From: Dactylonectria macrodidyma
Taxonomy: Eukaryota; Ascomycota; Sordariomycetes; Hypocreales; Nectriaceae
NCBI GenBank assembly: GCA_020744425.1
Contig: JAGMUV010000015.1
Coordinates: 186,001-250,000 of the forward strand
Reading direction: 5' to 3'
DNA length: 64,000 nucleotides
The notes beneath the pieces were generated by a model. It had not been told where the DNA came from and ran no database searches. It worked only from the letters and a program-made list of their open reading frames with translations. This document shows, piece after piece, positions 49,424 to 59,314 of the stretch (position 1 is its first letter; each line of letters starts with the position of its first letter). Both the position numbers and the translations under genes were made by a program.

Positions 49424-51871
49424 ATGAGATATCACCGCGGCTCCATTGGGAGTCTTGCGAGGCTTGGCTCCAGACTAGCCACATCTCGATTGAGACTCAC
49501 TCGAGTGTCGATCCAGCTACGCCGGACCATCTTCTCCTCAACCCCAAAATCGGATGCCAAGCAACACAAACAACACTCCTCGTTGCCGGCTGCGGTAATC
49601 ACTGGCGGCCTTTTCATTTGGTGGCTTTATCCCTCTGACGACTTTGCGCAGCTCTCGAATAAGAAGCGGAGTTCCCGTCAGCACATCGCAGACTCTGAGG
49701 GCGATGGTGCCTCCGGCTCTCAGCAAGACAACCAACCAGCATGGGTCAACTTCGCCCGCCGCTTCGAGGCCTTCACTTCGGTCAATAACTTTGAATGGCC
49801 AGCCTTGCCTGACAAGCTTGTCGATTTCATTGCCCCAGAGTGGTCTCGGATGCTGCCCGGATACATGACGAAGTTGCAACGGGAACTATCCATGTCCCCC
49901 GGCTCGTTGGCTGATGAAATATGGTCTGAAGCTCACGACCCCCTCGTCCACCCCGAAATCCGCTACTCAGCTGATGTTCGCGTATCTTCTGAACTCTGCG
50001 ACGAAGAAAAGACGTTCCTTTCTCGGCGTCGTAGAGTTGCAAGAATCGGCCTGGCCAAGTATCTTGGACTGAAGGAAGAGGATGTTCATCCAGATGATGT
50101 CCCAACTATTGCCATGTGCGGATCCGGCGGGGGTCTCCGAGCACTTATTGCCGGCACGGGATCGCTCCTTGCAACTGAAGAGGACGGCCTGTTTGATTGT
50201 GTGACATATACCTCGGGTGTAAGTGGTTCTTGCTGGCTTCAGGCACTGAACCTCACTTCATTCAACAAAGGAAGCATTCAAAGCCTCCTGCAACACCTCA
50301 AGTCTCGGGCCTCGACTCACATTGCCTACCCCCCTGACGCTTTTCAAACTCTGATCTCGATGCCAACTAATAAATATCTGCTCAGCGGCATGGTTGAGAA
50401 GCTTAAGGGCGACCCCCATGCCGATTTTGGCCTGGTTGATGTGTACGGTGTGTTGTTGGCTGCACGATACCTGGTTCCTAAGGGTGACCTGGGAGTCAAC
50501 GACCGCGATTTCAAGCTCTCAAACCAGCGAGAGTACATCCAATATGGCCAGCTCCCAATGCCGATTTACACCGCAGTCCGTCATGAGATTCCCAACTTGA
50601 CTCCGGCAGAAGCACAAGCAGGTATTTTTGGAATTGAAAAGGCTAAGGATGAGGCCCAAAAACTTCCTTGGTTTCAGTGGTACGAAATCACTCCATATGA
50701 GTTCTTTTGCGAGGAGTTTGGAGCTGGCATTCCTACTTGGGCTCTGGGCCGAAGGTTCAACGACGGGAGAGATGTCCCTCCAGAATACGGCTTCCACCTC
50801 CCTGAAATACGACTACCTCTTCTCATGGGTGTCTTTGGAAGTGCATTCTGCGCTACCCTGAGCCACTACTATCGAGAGATCAAGCCCGTTCTGAAAGGCC
50901 TCGCTGGTTTTGGGGCTGTCGATGGCCTTATCTCAGGACGTGACGGCGATCTGAGCAAGGTCCACCCATTCGATCCGGCAAAGATTCCCAATTTTGCGTA
51001 TGGGATGCACGGCAAACTGCCCCAGACCACCCCAGACAGCATCTACGACAGCGAATACATCCAACTCATGGATGCAGGGATGTCTAACAACTTGCCCATC
51101 TATCCCCTACTTCGGCCTGGACGCGATGTCGACGTTCTGATCGCATTTGATGCATCTGCAGATATCAAGGTTGACAACTGGCTATCTGTCGCGGACGGCT
51201 ATGCCCGGCAACGCGGCATCAAAGGCTGGCCCCTCGGAATTGGGTGGCCCAAGGCCGGAGAATCTTCTGCACAGGTAGCGAAGGAGCTAGAAGATGCGCA
51301 GGCAAAGTCGGCCCACGAGGCCGAGTCTAAGCTCCAAGATGCCAAGGAGAAGCAGAATGAAATGCGCAAGGAAGCCCAGCGGAACGGTCAGTCGCCCAAG
51401 TCTGGTAACAAGGAAGCTAAGTACGAGCACGGCGAGGAGGACTCTGGAGACTTGGGTTACTGCACTGTTTGGGTTGGAACCAACCAGGAACGCACCGCTG
51501 AATCTCCCCGAACCAAGGCAATCTCAGAGCCGGACGCTTGGAAGCTTATGGAGCCCGATGCTGGTATCACTGTCGTCTACCTACCCTTTCTCACCAACGA
51601 CAAGGTGCCCGGCCTGTCCCCAGGCACCACCGACTTCCTGAGCACATGGAATTTTATCTACACCCCTGACCAGATTGACAAGGTCGTCCAGCTTGCCCGT
51701 GCAAACTACGACGAGGGGAAAGACCAGATTCGGTCTACTGTCCGTGCCGTCTATGAACGCAAGAAGAGGCTTCGTGAAGCCACCGAGCGCACAACGCGCC
51801 AAGAGAGATACCGCTCTCTAATCAGGAGGGGCGAGGGTGTGCGGCTTGGTCAAGGCGACCAATTCAGTTGA
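49424..51871 (+). CDS. cytosolic phospholipase A2-like enzyme (PlaA type)
   Basis: A single exon gives 815 residues; the frame extends upstream only to TTG at 49415. cPLA2-type enzymes cleave acyl chains from phospholipids with a Ser-Asp dyad. The PLA2c catalytic core is intact: GSGGGLR at 233-239 (oxyanion hole and Arg), nucleophile Ser267 in SGVSGSCW, and Asp550 in DAGMSNNLP. A Glu/Lys/Gln-rich charged insert (about 620-670) lies in the C-terminal half, and the end is basic. The N-terminus is rich in Arg and Ser without acids (MRYHRGSIGSLARLGSRL), followed by a hydrophobic segment (LPAAVITGGLFIWWLY). Together these predict mitochondrial import and an inner-membrane anchor, matching the mitochondrial location reported for Aspergillus nidulans PlaA. 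No C2 domain is present, unlike animal cPLA2-alpha. Confidence 0.92.
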   Translation: MRYHRGSIGSLARLGSRLATSRLRLTRVSIQLRRTIFSSTPKSDAKQHKQHSSLPAAVITGGLFIWWLYPSDDFAQLSNKKRSSRQHIADSEGDGASGSQQDNQPAWVNFARRFEAFTSVNNFEWPALPDKLVDFIAPEWSRMLPGYMTKLQRELSMSPGSLADEIWSEAHDPLVHPEIRYSADVRVSSELCDEEKTFLSRRRRVARIGLAKYLGLKEEDVHPDDVPTIAMCGSGGGLRALIAGTGSLLATEEDGLFDCVTYTSGVSGSCWLQALNLTSFNKGSIQSLLQHLKSRASTHIAYPPDAFQTLISMPTNKYLLSGMVEKLKGDPHADFGLVDVYGVLLAARYLVPKGDLGVNDRDFKLSNQREYIQYGQLPMPIYTAVRHEIPNLTPAEAQAGIFGIEKAKDEAQKLPWFQWYEITPYEFFCEEFGAGIPTWALGRRFNDGRDVPPEYGFHLPEIRLPLLMGVFGSAFCATLSHYYREIKPVLKGLAGFGAVDGLISGRDGDLSKVHPFDPAKIPNFAYGMHGKLPQTTPDSIYDSEYIQLMDAGMSNNLPIYPLLRPGRDVDVLIAFDASADIKVDNWLSVADGYARQRGIKGWPLGIGWPKAGESSAQVAKELEDAQAKSAHEAESKLQDAKEKQNEMRKEAQRNGQSPKSGNKEAKYEHGEEDSGDLGYCTVWVGTNQERTAESPRTKAISEPDAWKLMEPDAGITVVYLPFLTNDKVPGLSPGTTDFLSTWNFIYTPDQIDKVVQLARANYDEGKDQIRSTVRAVYERKKRLREATERTTRQERYRSLIRRGEGVRLGQGDQFS

Positions 51872-52175
51872 AGGTGGTGCCTCTTATAATCGATATACCC
51901 AGTGAAAAGCGACGAGTTATAAAAGTAGAGGAGTGTAATGTAAAATCGTTGATTTTGACTCGCCGGTGTCGAGGAGTTTGTCATTGTTCTACATTGTATC
52001 TTACAGTGACGTGACATTTTCCAGCCATTTCCTCATGGGAATCTCCTTGCTCCATGTATTTTATACACTGCCTGGCCAGGGCAAAATTGTGTTGTCATTA
52101 TCCACATACGGCCAATGCACCCTACCCAGCATCACCATCAGCGCCATACCAACGAATACAACCACACGTCTTTGC
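51872..52175. other. short convergent intergenic region
   Basis: About 300 bases with the 3' untranslated regions of the phospholipase and mL44 genes. Nothing else was seen. Confidence 0.65.
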
Positions 52176-53348
52176 TTAGATAATTTCGCCAATGTCGATA
52201 TGGGGAGCCTTCCAAGGCTTGGCATCCTCCTCAAACATGTCGCTGGGTACCCGGACCTTGTTGCCGGGGCTGTACAAGTACCAGGCCTTGAGGGCGTTCA
52301 TGGACGCCTTCCACCGGGCGGTGTTGAGGCTGGGGCCGGAGCCCTCGCCGAGCTTTTCCTGGCCGCTGTAGATGCCGACGACGTAGACAGGTGTGCGGGA
52401 CAGTCGACCAGTCTCGCTCTCGAGGCGAGCAATGGGGGCGGAGAAGCCCTCACGGGCGCAGAGCATGGCGAGCTCACGGGTGGGGAGTTGGAACTGGAAC
52501 ATGGAGGAGAGGTCGATCTGGCGGGAGAGGATGTGGGACTGCACGAAGTCGCGGGTGGCCTCGCGGCCGCAGTGGGTATAGATGGAACCGACGACAGCCT
52601 GGACAAATGAGCCGTAGGCTTCGTCCTGGTAGTATTTGAAGGCCTCGGAACCAGACTTGGGCGCCTGCACAGTGTCGCCGAACTCGTCGTCTAGGACTAC
52701 ACGACTGCTGATACCTCGGCGGGCCTCGAATTGATCGGCATGAGCTGCCTCAGCTCGAACGTAGCCCCAGCGCGTTTGCAGGCCGGACGCTTGCGGCTTC
52801 CATTGTAGTAGGCCGGGATCGACCTCCTCGCCGGGGGCGGCGGCGGCCTCGACACCCCACCGGCGAGCTATTTGGTGCAGCGACTCCTTGCCAGCGAAGG
52901 CGCGCAATGCCTCGTAGAGGATGGTCATGGGCAGGCGCGGCCACTTGACGGTGAGGTACTCGAGGACATGGTAGTTGATAAAAGTGCTTCCGAGGAAGGC
53001 AAGGTTAGAGTTGTTGAAGCTGGGGTTGACATCGGCTGAGGGGACGACGAGGGCGCGGGCGAGGGTCTGCACGGGGATCTTGGTGGAGAGGGACAAGCGG
53101 GCGTGGAGGGCGGCGAGCTTGGCGGACGCGGCAGCCCGGCGAGGCGGAGGAGAGGGCAGAGGCGAGCGCGAGGCCTCAGCTGAGAAGTCGTCGGTGGGGG
53201 ATTGGGTGGCGGCCGTTGACGAGGCGTGTCGGTAGAGGCCGGCGACGAAGGGCCGTCTACTCGCTAGGGAAGAGGCAGAGGCCATGGCAGCTCGCGAGCG
53301 GGCCTGCAGCAATTGGCCGCCACATCGTTGCAGGGGAGCCCGCTTCAT
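52176..53348 (-). CDS. mitochondrial large-subunit ribosomal protein mL44 (MrpL3-like)
   Basis: A single exon of 390 residues on the minus strand. The N-terminus (MKRAPLQRCGGQLLQARSRA) is basic and lacks acids, as in mitochondrial presequences. The middle contains an RNase III-like helical fold: NSNLAFLGSTFINYHVLEYL and DEAYGSFVQAVVGSIY, with the catalytic acidic set of true RNase III not evident. The C-terminal part is a double-stranded-RNA-binding-like domain (YVVGIYSGQEKLGEGSGPSL, ARWKASMNALKAWYL). This combination is mL44, a structural protein of the mitoribosome. It is divergent from the next gene, another likely mitochondrial protein, across 348 bases. A second Met at codon 22 (MASASSLASRRP) is a possible alternative start. 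Confidence 0.92.
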   Translation of the reverse strand: MKRAPLQRCGGQLLQARSRAAMASASSLASRRPFVAGLYRHASSTAATQSPTDDFSAEASRSPLPSPPPRRAAASAKLAALHARLSLSTKIPVQTLARALVVPSADVNPSFNNSNLAFLGSTFINYHVLEYLTVKWPRLPMTILYEALRAFAGKESLHQIARRWGVEAAAAPGEEVDPGLLQWKPQASGLQTRWGYVRAEAAHADQFEARRGISSRVVLDDEFGDTVQAPKSGSEAFKYYQDEAYGSFVQAVVGSIYTHCGREATRDFVQSHILSRQIDLSSMFQFQLPTRELAMLCAREGFSAPIARLESETGRLSRTPVYVVGIYSGQEKLGEGSGPSLNTARWKASMNALKAWYLYSPGNKVRVPSDMFEEDAKPWKAPHIDIGEII

Positions 53349-53696
53349 CGGAGCAGCGGTTGGAGAAGTCGTCGAGAGGGAGGTCGGGAGCCGAAACGTG
53401 GTCGCAGGGCGTCGAGGACGGGGCGTGGCTTCGACTTGTTCGTGATCCCGTCACCGAAAAAAGTTCTGCGTTCAATGCGTCTAGAAGTCGTGTGAGCGAG
53501 GCCCTGCGGGACGCCACAGGCACGGTGAGCCGGACCGGATCAACCTCGGCCCGCGCCGCCATTCTTCGACTGGGAGGGTCTGGGCTGGCATTGCTCTTGA
53601 CGTCGCCTCGTCGAAGCAGCCTGGTTCACGCATCATCAACGACCGCCATTGTGCTCCCAGATCATTCCATAAACGTCCGTTGACAAGTCAATCAAG
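53349..53696. promoter_or_regulatory. bidirectional promoter of two mitochondrial genes
   Basis: Only 348 bases separate the ATG of mL44 (minus) from the ATG of the small complex-I-like gene (plus). Frames inside are overlapping shadows without motifs. The compact divergent layout implies a shared promoter. I did not identify specific factor sites. Confidence 0.55.
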
Positions 53697-54186
53697 ATGG
53701 TAAGTTGAGTCCCCTTGCGATATCCCGAAGCGGCGCTGACAATTGACCCAGGGCGGCGGCGGAAAAATCCCGTAAGTCACGACCGATCTCCACGACGTAG
53801 TGTCGCTCCCTCTCGACGCCCGACGACGACGCCTCTAACCGTTTCTCCTCTTCAAAAAGCTACCCCAAGCACGTCTGGTCACCGGCTGGTGGTTGGTACG
53901 CACAGCCTGCCAACTGGCGCGGCAACACCCTGATTGCGGGCGCCGTCATCTTCGGCATCGTCGCCATCACCTGGAACTTCAGTGCCGGGCGCGAAACCTG
54001 GGCGCGGAAGCCCGAACCTGGGCAGTGGTACCCTAGCCGAAAGTGCGTGGCTTCTCCCCTTCTCATCCCGGCCCTTTTTCTCTTACATTGAATGCGTGCT
54101 AACGAGACGGCTCGTGCGATAGCTGGTCGAAGCAGTTGATCGAGTATGACAGGCAGGACCGGTTGAAGGCGGAGCAGGAGAAGTAA
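53697..54186 (+). CDS. small single-pass mitochondrial protein, probable complex I accessory subunit
   Basis: Four exons (53697-53699, 53752-53771, 53860-54042, 54123-54186) give 89 residues. The protein begins MGGGGKIPYPKHVWSPAGGW, has one membrane helix (TLIAGAVIFGIVAITWNFS) and ends in a charged helix (WSKQLIEYDRQDRLKAEQEK). The glycine-rich start, the WSPAGGWY...NWRGNT segment before the helix, the size and the topology match the roughly 10 kDa NADH:ubiquinone oxidoreductase accessory subunits of fungi and plants as I remember them (NUUM-type); I am not certain of the exact subunit name. Its divergent neighbour is also mitochondrial. The first coding exon is the ATG alone, and the second is 20 nt, so automated annotation could easily lose the start. 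Four exons in 490 bases. Confidence 0.8.
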
Positions 54187-55584
54187 CCGAAGTGATCCAT
54201 AGAGGTCAGCGATAGACCTGTGTACAAATTTTGCGGCCGATGAAAGAAAAAAACATACATCCTGAAGCTTCGCTCCCGGGGACTGATGTGACATGTCCCT
54301 GCGGTTCATGATGGATGATGCACTCAAACTTGGGGCAACGGCAACACAAGGTCCAACAGACCTATTACATCAACAGCAAGAAGAAGTGGCAATTCTCGCT
54401 TGTTCCCCTCCGTATTGGCTGTGCATAATTGAGTATCAGCTTTGAATTGCGCATTCGGGACATTTACATCGGTTTCACTATCCTGAGTCCGTGGGCAAAT
54501 CAGAGCCCAGCTAAAGTAATAGGCTTGGCCCGTGTCATTTCCGGTAGCTACTCCAAGCCTTGGTCTGAGACGCCAGCCTTCAAAGCATCACCAAGCATAA
54601 AATATTACACGAATAGTCTGCTGTGTCGATTGGTTCATGATTGCAAGCTACACAAATCATTTCACCCTAATCATGGGTTCGAGATGTGGGCACGTTACCG
54701 ACGCTGTACGACTCTCACAAAGACGCACGATTACTAGACCTCACAACGCGAGATAACTGTTCAGGGCGTGCAAGAAGTTGACCACAAACAGCTCCGGTGG
54801 ATTTACTTCAAGACTTTCTAAGCGTTGTCAACAGAAAACAAATCTTAATAAATTGACCGGGGAAAACTGATTACCCTCGCCAGCCACCGACGGCGGTCAG
54901 CTAACCGTCATCTAGCAGTGCCTAAGGTATTTAGGTCTGAAGTATACGGACATTGCGCGATCTTCAGTGATCACTGTTAATGAGGACTCATGCGATTGGT
55001 TGGTTCGCCCTTCCTACGTCAAGTGTTGTCTTTAAAATCACAAGCCCTAGGATGTCACAGACCAAGATCGGGGCGAAAACCCCGGCATGCATGAGTACAA
55101 GACAGAAATATAGTCGCATACACGACATCTTCATTGGCTACGCACCATATGATCAATGTGATATCTGAGTGTTGGGATTAACAAAGTAGTCGCGCCTTTA
55201 AACTCGCTGACACCACCAAACAGAGTACTTGTGTTTGGCACCTGCACGCCGTATGCTGTTGGTTCGTACGCACTTGCATCATCCAATTACATTGCGACAA
55301 CTGTCGAATAATACGGACTGTTCGACATGGGATAGAGACCGGGTTGCTCGAAAGGTCGAATGATGGCGACTCGCTTATGCTGGTTTTGTTACACTGCCAC
55401 CGGCTATAGCCAACCTCAAGATATACTCTGCGGCAAAGACGGAAAAGTGAGGTGATGTTTGCCTCCTCTTTAAGAATGCCGCTGCGGGGTTCTCGTTTCT
55501 CGAAAGATTCCTCCCTCTCTTCGCGAGTCATTTTTCTGGTCCGTTTTGTTGTTCGCATTGCGTTTGCTCAAGCTGGAACCTGTC
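54187..55584. other. 1.4 kb intergenic region
   Basis: No gene is supported; frames are short and many lack ATG. The right end holds the promoter and leader of the LaeA-like gene. Confidence 0.55.
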
Positions 55585-57188
55585 ATGGCTGAGAATCAAC
55601 CCCAATCCAACCCCAATCCGCCAGCCGAGGATCGAGCCCGAACCCCCCTGGCCGGTGTGAGTGAAGTGATGTGACCCGACATAATCCTTCCATTCAGAAT
55701 CTGACTTTTCAGCCGAGAAACGACGATCGTGACTCCGTGTTTGATGAGGTAAGGAGGAATAGACCTCGGCCGGGTGTTTGAGATGGGCCAACATCCTGAT
55801 TCGAACCCTAGATTTCAGCCTTTAGCGAAACTACGACTCTTGCGTCCAGCATTCTGAAATATCGCGAGGAAAACGGCCGGACCTACCACTCGTACAAAGC
55901 AGGATGTGAGATGCCATACCTTTAGTTATTGCTAAGCTAACTGAACGACCGCAGCATACATATTGCCGAATGATGAGGTCGGTAATTTGTCTCCGAGCCA
56001 AAATTCTGCTAAACATTACCGAGTAGCGAGAGAACAGTCGTTTGGGTACCGTTTTACCGAACCATAAAAACCCCTCGGCCAGCTTTCTAACAGCGATGCA
56101 GATCAACAACATCACTTGAGTCTACTAACGCTCGATGGTCGATTGTTCGCCTCCCCCGCAGGGAAAGAAAAGCCGCTGGGTCGTGTTCTCGACGCTGGAT
56201 GCGGAACAGGAATTTGGGCTCTGGACTTTTGTATGTTTCATGCTTTCGGGGTTGAGTGAATGTCTAACTGTATCAGCCGATGAGCATCCAGAAACCGAGG
56301 TAGTATCTAGATTACTAGAGGCTACAGTCATCCGCTAACATATGGAAGGTCATTGGCGTTGATTTGAGCGCTATTCAGCCGACATTGTAGGTTCTTCGCG
56401 GTCGAGAATTTTTGCGGTACTGATATCTCAGTGTTCCTCCAAACCTATCATTCTTCGTAGACGACCTGGAGGCTGAATGGGCGTATTCCAAGCCGTTCGA
56501 CTTTATTTACCTGCGCGCAATGACAGGATCGATCCGCGATTGGCCTAACCTATTCCGTCAAGCCTTTGAGTGAGATCGACGCTTCCGACTTACCTGAGGT
56601 TCCAGGTTCTAATACTAGTTACTAGAAACCTCAACCCTGGCGGCTACATCGAGCTGCTAGATCCCATCTATCCCGTGACCAGTGATGATGGAACAGTTTC
56701 AAAGGACTCTGCAGTGTACAAATGGAGCAAGCTTCTGAACGATGCGGCAGCAAAACTAGGTAGTGGTCTTGATTCCGGCTTGCGTTACAAGGACCTGCTC
56801 GCGGATGTTGGGTTCGTCAACGTGGAAGAGGTGCCTCACAAGTGGCCGATGAACGCTTGGTCACAGGAGCCAAAGCTGAAAGAACTAGGTAAGTCATCAA
56901 AGCGACTCTCAATTCTCTCAGAAGGTATCGGGCTAATGTCACGTTAGGAGCATGGGGCAATGTGAACCTCGTAGGAGGAGCTCAGGGCCTCAGCCTAGCG
57001 CTGTTCACCAGGGTTCTGGGGTGGAATGTAGATGAGCTAGAAGTTTTCTTGGCCGACGTTAGGAAAGATCTGTGCAACAAAAAATTGCACGGGTACTGGA
57101 GAGTGTGAGTAGAAGTGACCTGACCTACGGGCTTTTAATTGAGCTGACTTGGTATAGGAATGTGGTTTACGCACAGAAACCTGAGTAA
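55585..57188 (+). CDS. LaeA-like SAM-dependent methyltransferase
   Basis: Twelve exons: 55585-55656, 55713-55748, 55812-55905, 55955-55977, 56027-56045, 56102-56230, 56277-56299, 56349-56386, 56432-56569, 56626-56888, 56948-57104, 57158-57188. They join to 340 residues. The family opens with ETTTLASSILKYREENGRTY and LPNDERENSRLDQQHHL, then motif I VLDAGCGTGIWALDF (about 110-124), VIGVDLSAIQP (motif II), FDFIYLRAMTGSIRDWP and NLNPGGYIELLDP. It ends NVVYAQKPE. LaeA itself is a nuclear regulator of secondary metabolism; most paralogues such as this have unknown substrates. Exon 2 could instead start at 55698, adding five residues but leaving a 41-nt intron. The intron-4 donor (GTCGGT) is weak but is the only one that restores the conserved NDER...LDQQHH segment. 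Confidence 0.85.
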
Positions 57189-58133
57189 GATCGCGTTGCG
57201 GGTTGCTGGGATGTTCAGCCACTATCGGTTGAATGATAGTCGTCCTGCTAAGTTCGGCGGATTCATCCTTGTCATGCCTATTCTTGGATTGCTATTAAAT
57301 AAAATAAAAACACTAGTTGCTCCAGTGACCGATATATGTTTCGGTTTAGATCTCATCTTTTTGCCTGTAGATTCGACTTGAGAACTAGGCATGAAGGGGA
57401 TGTGGGTTGCCCCAAGATGTCGACTTACCAAAGAAGCATTCCATTTTCAGACGTAGGGCATGAGATTTCAAGTAGTTTCGCTTGCAAATAATACATAATT
57501 CTCACCCTGACCTATCTCAATCCGGTCGCTCTGAAATTCGTGCGCCGAGTAACCTCCACGCTCACTTGAGTGAGTTGCTAAAGCTCTTTTTCGACTAACT
57601 GTGACCCGACAGCGCGTCAACACACGCTCCATCTAACCATTCGGTCCACATAGAATCGATAACTTTCTTGGAATCCTCGGGCCCCATACTTAACTTATTA
57701 TTATCTGCGCTGGAGTCTCAATATTTAGTAGGTCGGTCTTGGGGGCCCAGTACGGTCGGTCCGGTGCCCACTGGTTCTACAAGCACGATAGCAACTCAGA
57801 GATGCCAGCGGCCCAGAATCCATAATCAAGATCAGGGTCAGATCGAGGCCGTAAACCAGTTGAGGAAATAATTCACAGAGCAATGTGGAAGAGCCCACCC
57901 GCTAGACACTGCAGCCTTAATTACACATGGAGGTTGCGGGCTGATCCTGTCGGCTGGAATATTGTCTCCATATCTCCACTGCAAGCTGACGGCACGCGTC
58001 CCATGCCCATGTCGATTTTCCCAATAATTTAAGGCTGGTTTCAACCTAACATACGAACAAACACCAAGATTGTTCCGAGTCACAACCGGCACTTGGTTTT
58101 GGAAAAGACCCCGAACCGTCGGGAACGCTCAGC
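57189..58133. other. 0.9 kb intergenic region
   Basis: Contains an AT-rich patch around 57290-57330 just after the methyltransferase stop. No gene is supported. Confidence 0.55.
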
Positions 58134-59314
58134 ATGGCGGTGCCGTGGCAGCAGCAGATCAACTTTACCAGCGCCCTGTTATTGCACAGCTGCATCACCC
58201 TCCTCTTCAAGGAGATTTCCAACGTCGTCCGTTTCTTCATCCGATTGTCCAATCGCAAGCGGTCTCAGCATGGGGTCGAGTGCTCATTCACCCTGGATGG
58301 CTACACGTCCGTCCTCTCTCATGACGAGAATGGCGAGTTGTCGGAGCTGTATTATACGAATACCGGCGTTGCTCGCGGTCGCACTCGCCCTGGCCGTAGT
58401 TCTGAATCTACTTCTATCGGACATGGTGCTCAACAGCATCGTCTGCGCCACTTTTGGCATCACATGGATTGTGAGCATGTTGGCGTCGAGGTGGAGGCCT
58501 GTGCTACCTTTCCTCGCCCTGAGACGCGAGGGCAGATTCGTGTGGTCAGATACGCCCTTTGTCAACTTCTTCTCGCTCATATACGTTGCAACGGCACTCA
58601 GTGGTTCCTCAAACTTGCGCCTCAGAGACTATGTCATCCTCCGAGGCATTGCCATCGCGGAATTGGTTTTCATGAAGGTCCATATAGCGGCGACGGGTGT
58701 GGCGGGGCAGCAGACAATGCTGCGGTCGTTGATGGCGTCCGAAAAGATACTTGTGCGATCCCAGGTAAGATGTCCTTTGACGTTGTGCAACGATTGATGA
58801 GTATCATGGGTTGATCTTTTCCTAGTCCCGTCAGCCACAGTCGCGCGGAGTTCAAAAGGAACATTTGCTAGAGAGGAAGTCCATCATGCCGTTCTCCACT
58901 ATCCAGCGCATGTCCGTCATGTTCTACATGACAACCCCGGGTTACGAAACCGGGTCTGTCCGCGGAGCAAACGGTCCCTTGATTATCTCTGTGCCAGCCG
59001 TAGGCCAATTTGTTGATAGGGGCTTGGGGTGGAAGGTTCACCGCATTTCCGAGGACGCCATGCTGGTAGCCGACAACCTGCGGCCGAATCCGTCCAAGGG
59101 AGTGTGGAAACAATTTATTACGACGGCCCACGGCATCTTGTTGAGGCGTCTGGGCAAGGTACGAGTGGTGTACCTCATCCGAGAGACGCGAGCCGGGGCT
59201 GAGCAAACGGATGTGTTTTGGCGGTCAAACATCAACTTGGTGACTGGGGCTAGTCGAGCGTGGCTGGACGAGTTTCAGCCCGGAGAGACACTAGAATATG
59301 GCAAACTTGTGTAG
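58134..59314 (+). CDS. unrecognised membrane protein, 5' structure uncertain
   Basis: I do not recognise this family. The well-supported part is the frame ending at 58764 (LLAVALALAVVLNLLLS, IVCATFGITWIVSML, FVNFFSLIYVATALSG), joined by a clear intron (58765-58825, GTAAGA...CCTAG) to 58826-59314. The C-terminal domain of about 150 residues is soluble-looking (FSTIQRMSVMFYMTTPGYET, WKVHRISEDAMLVADN, EFQPGETLEYGKLV). Two models fit the 5' end. Model A starts at ATG 58134 (MAVPWQQQINFTSALLLHSC) and removes an intron 58280-58346, giving 350 residues with an extra N-terminal hydrophobic segment. Model B starts at ATG 58270 without that intron, giving 327 residues. The coordinates follow model A. 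Three to four hydrophobic helices are visible. Its neighbour is the LaeA-like methyltransferase, but no link is shown. Confidence 0.6.

Noticed and set aside
54429..54737. 102-codon plus-strand frame
   Set aside because: Begins at TTG, has no motif and no coding neighbours; treated as intergenic.
55795..55815. GATTCGAACCCTAG resembling a tRNA B box
   Set aside because: No acceptor, D or anticodon stem can be formed around it, and it lies at an intron end of the LaeA-like gene.
55585..57188. Reading the LaeA-like locus as a broken pseudogene
   Set aside because: Each interruption is explained by a GT-AG intron with consistent phases, giving a 340-residue protein with all conserved motifs.
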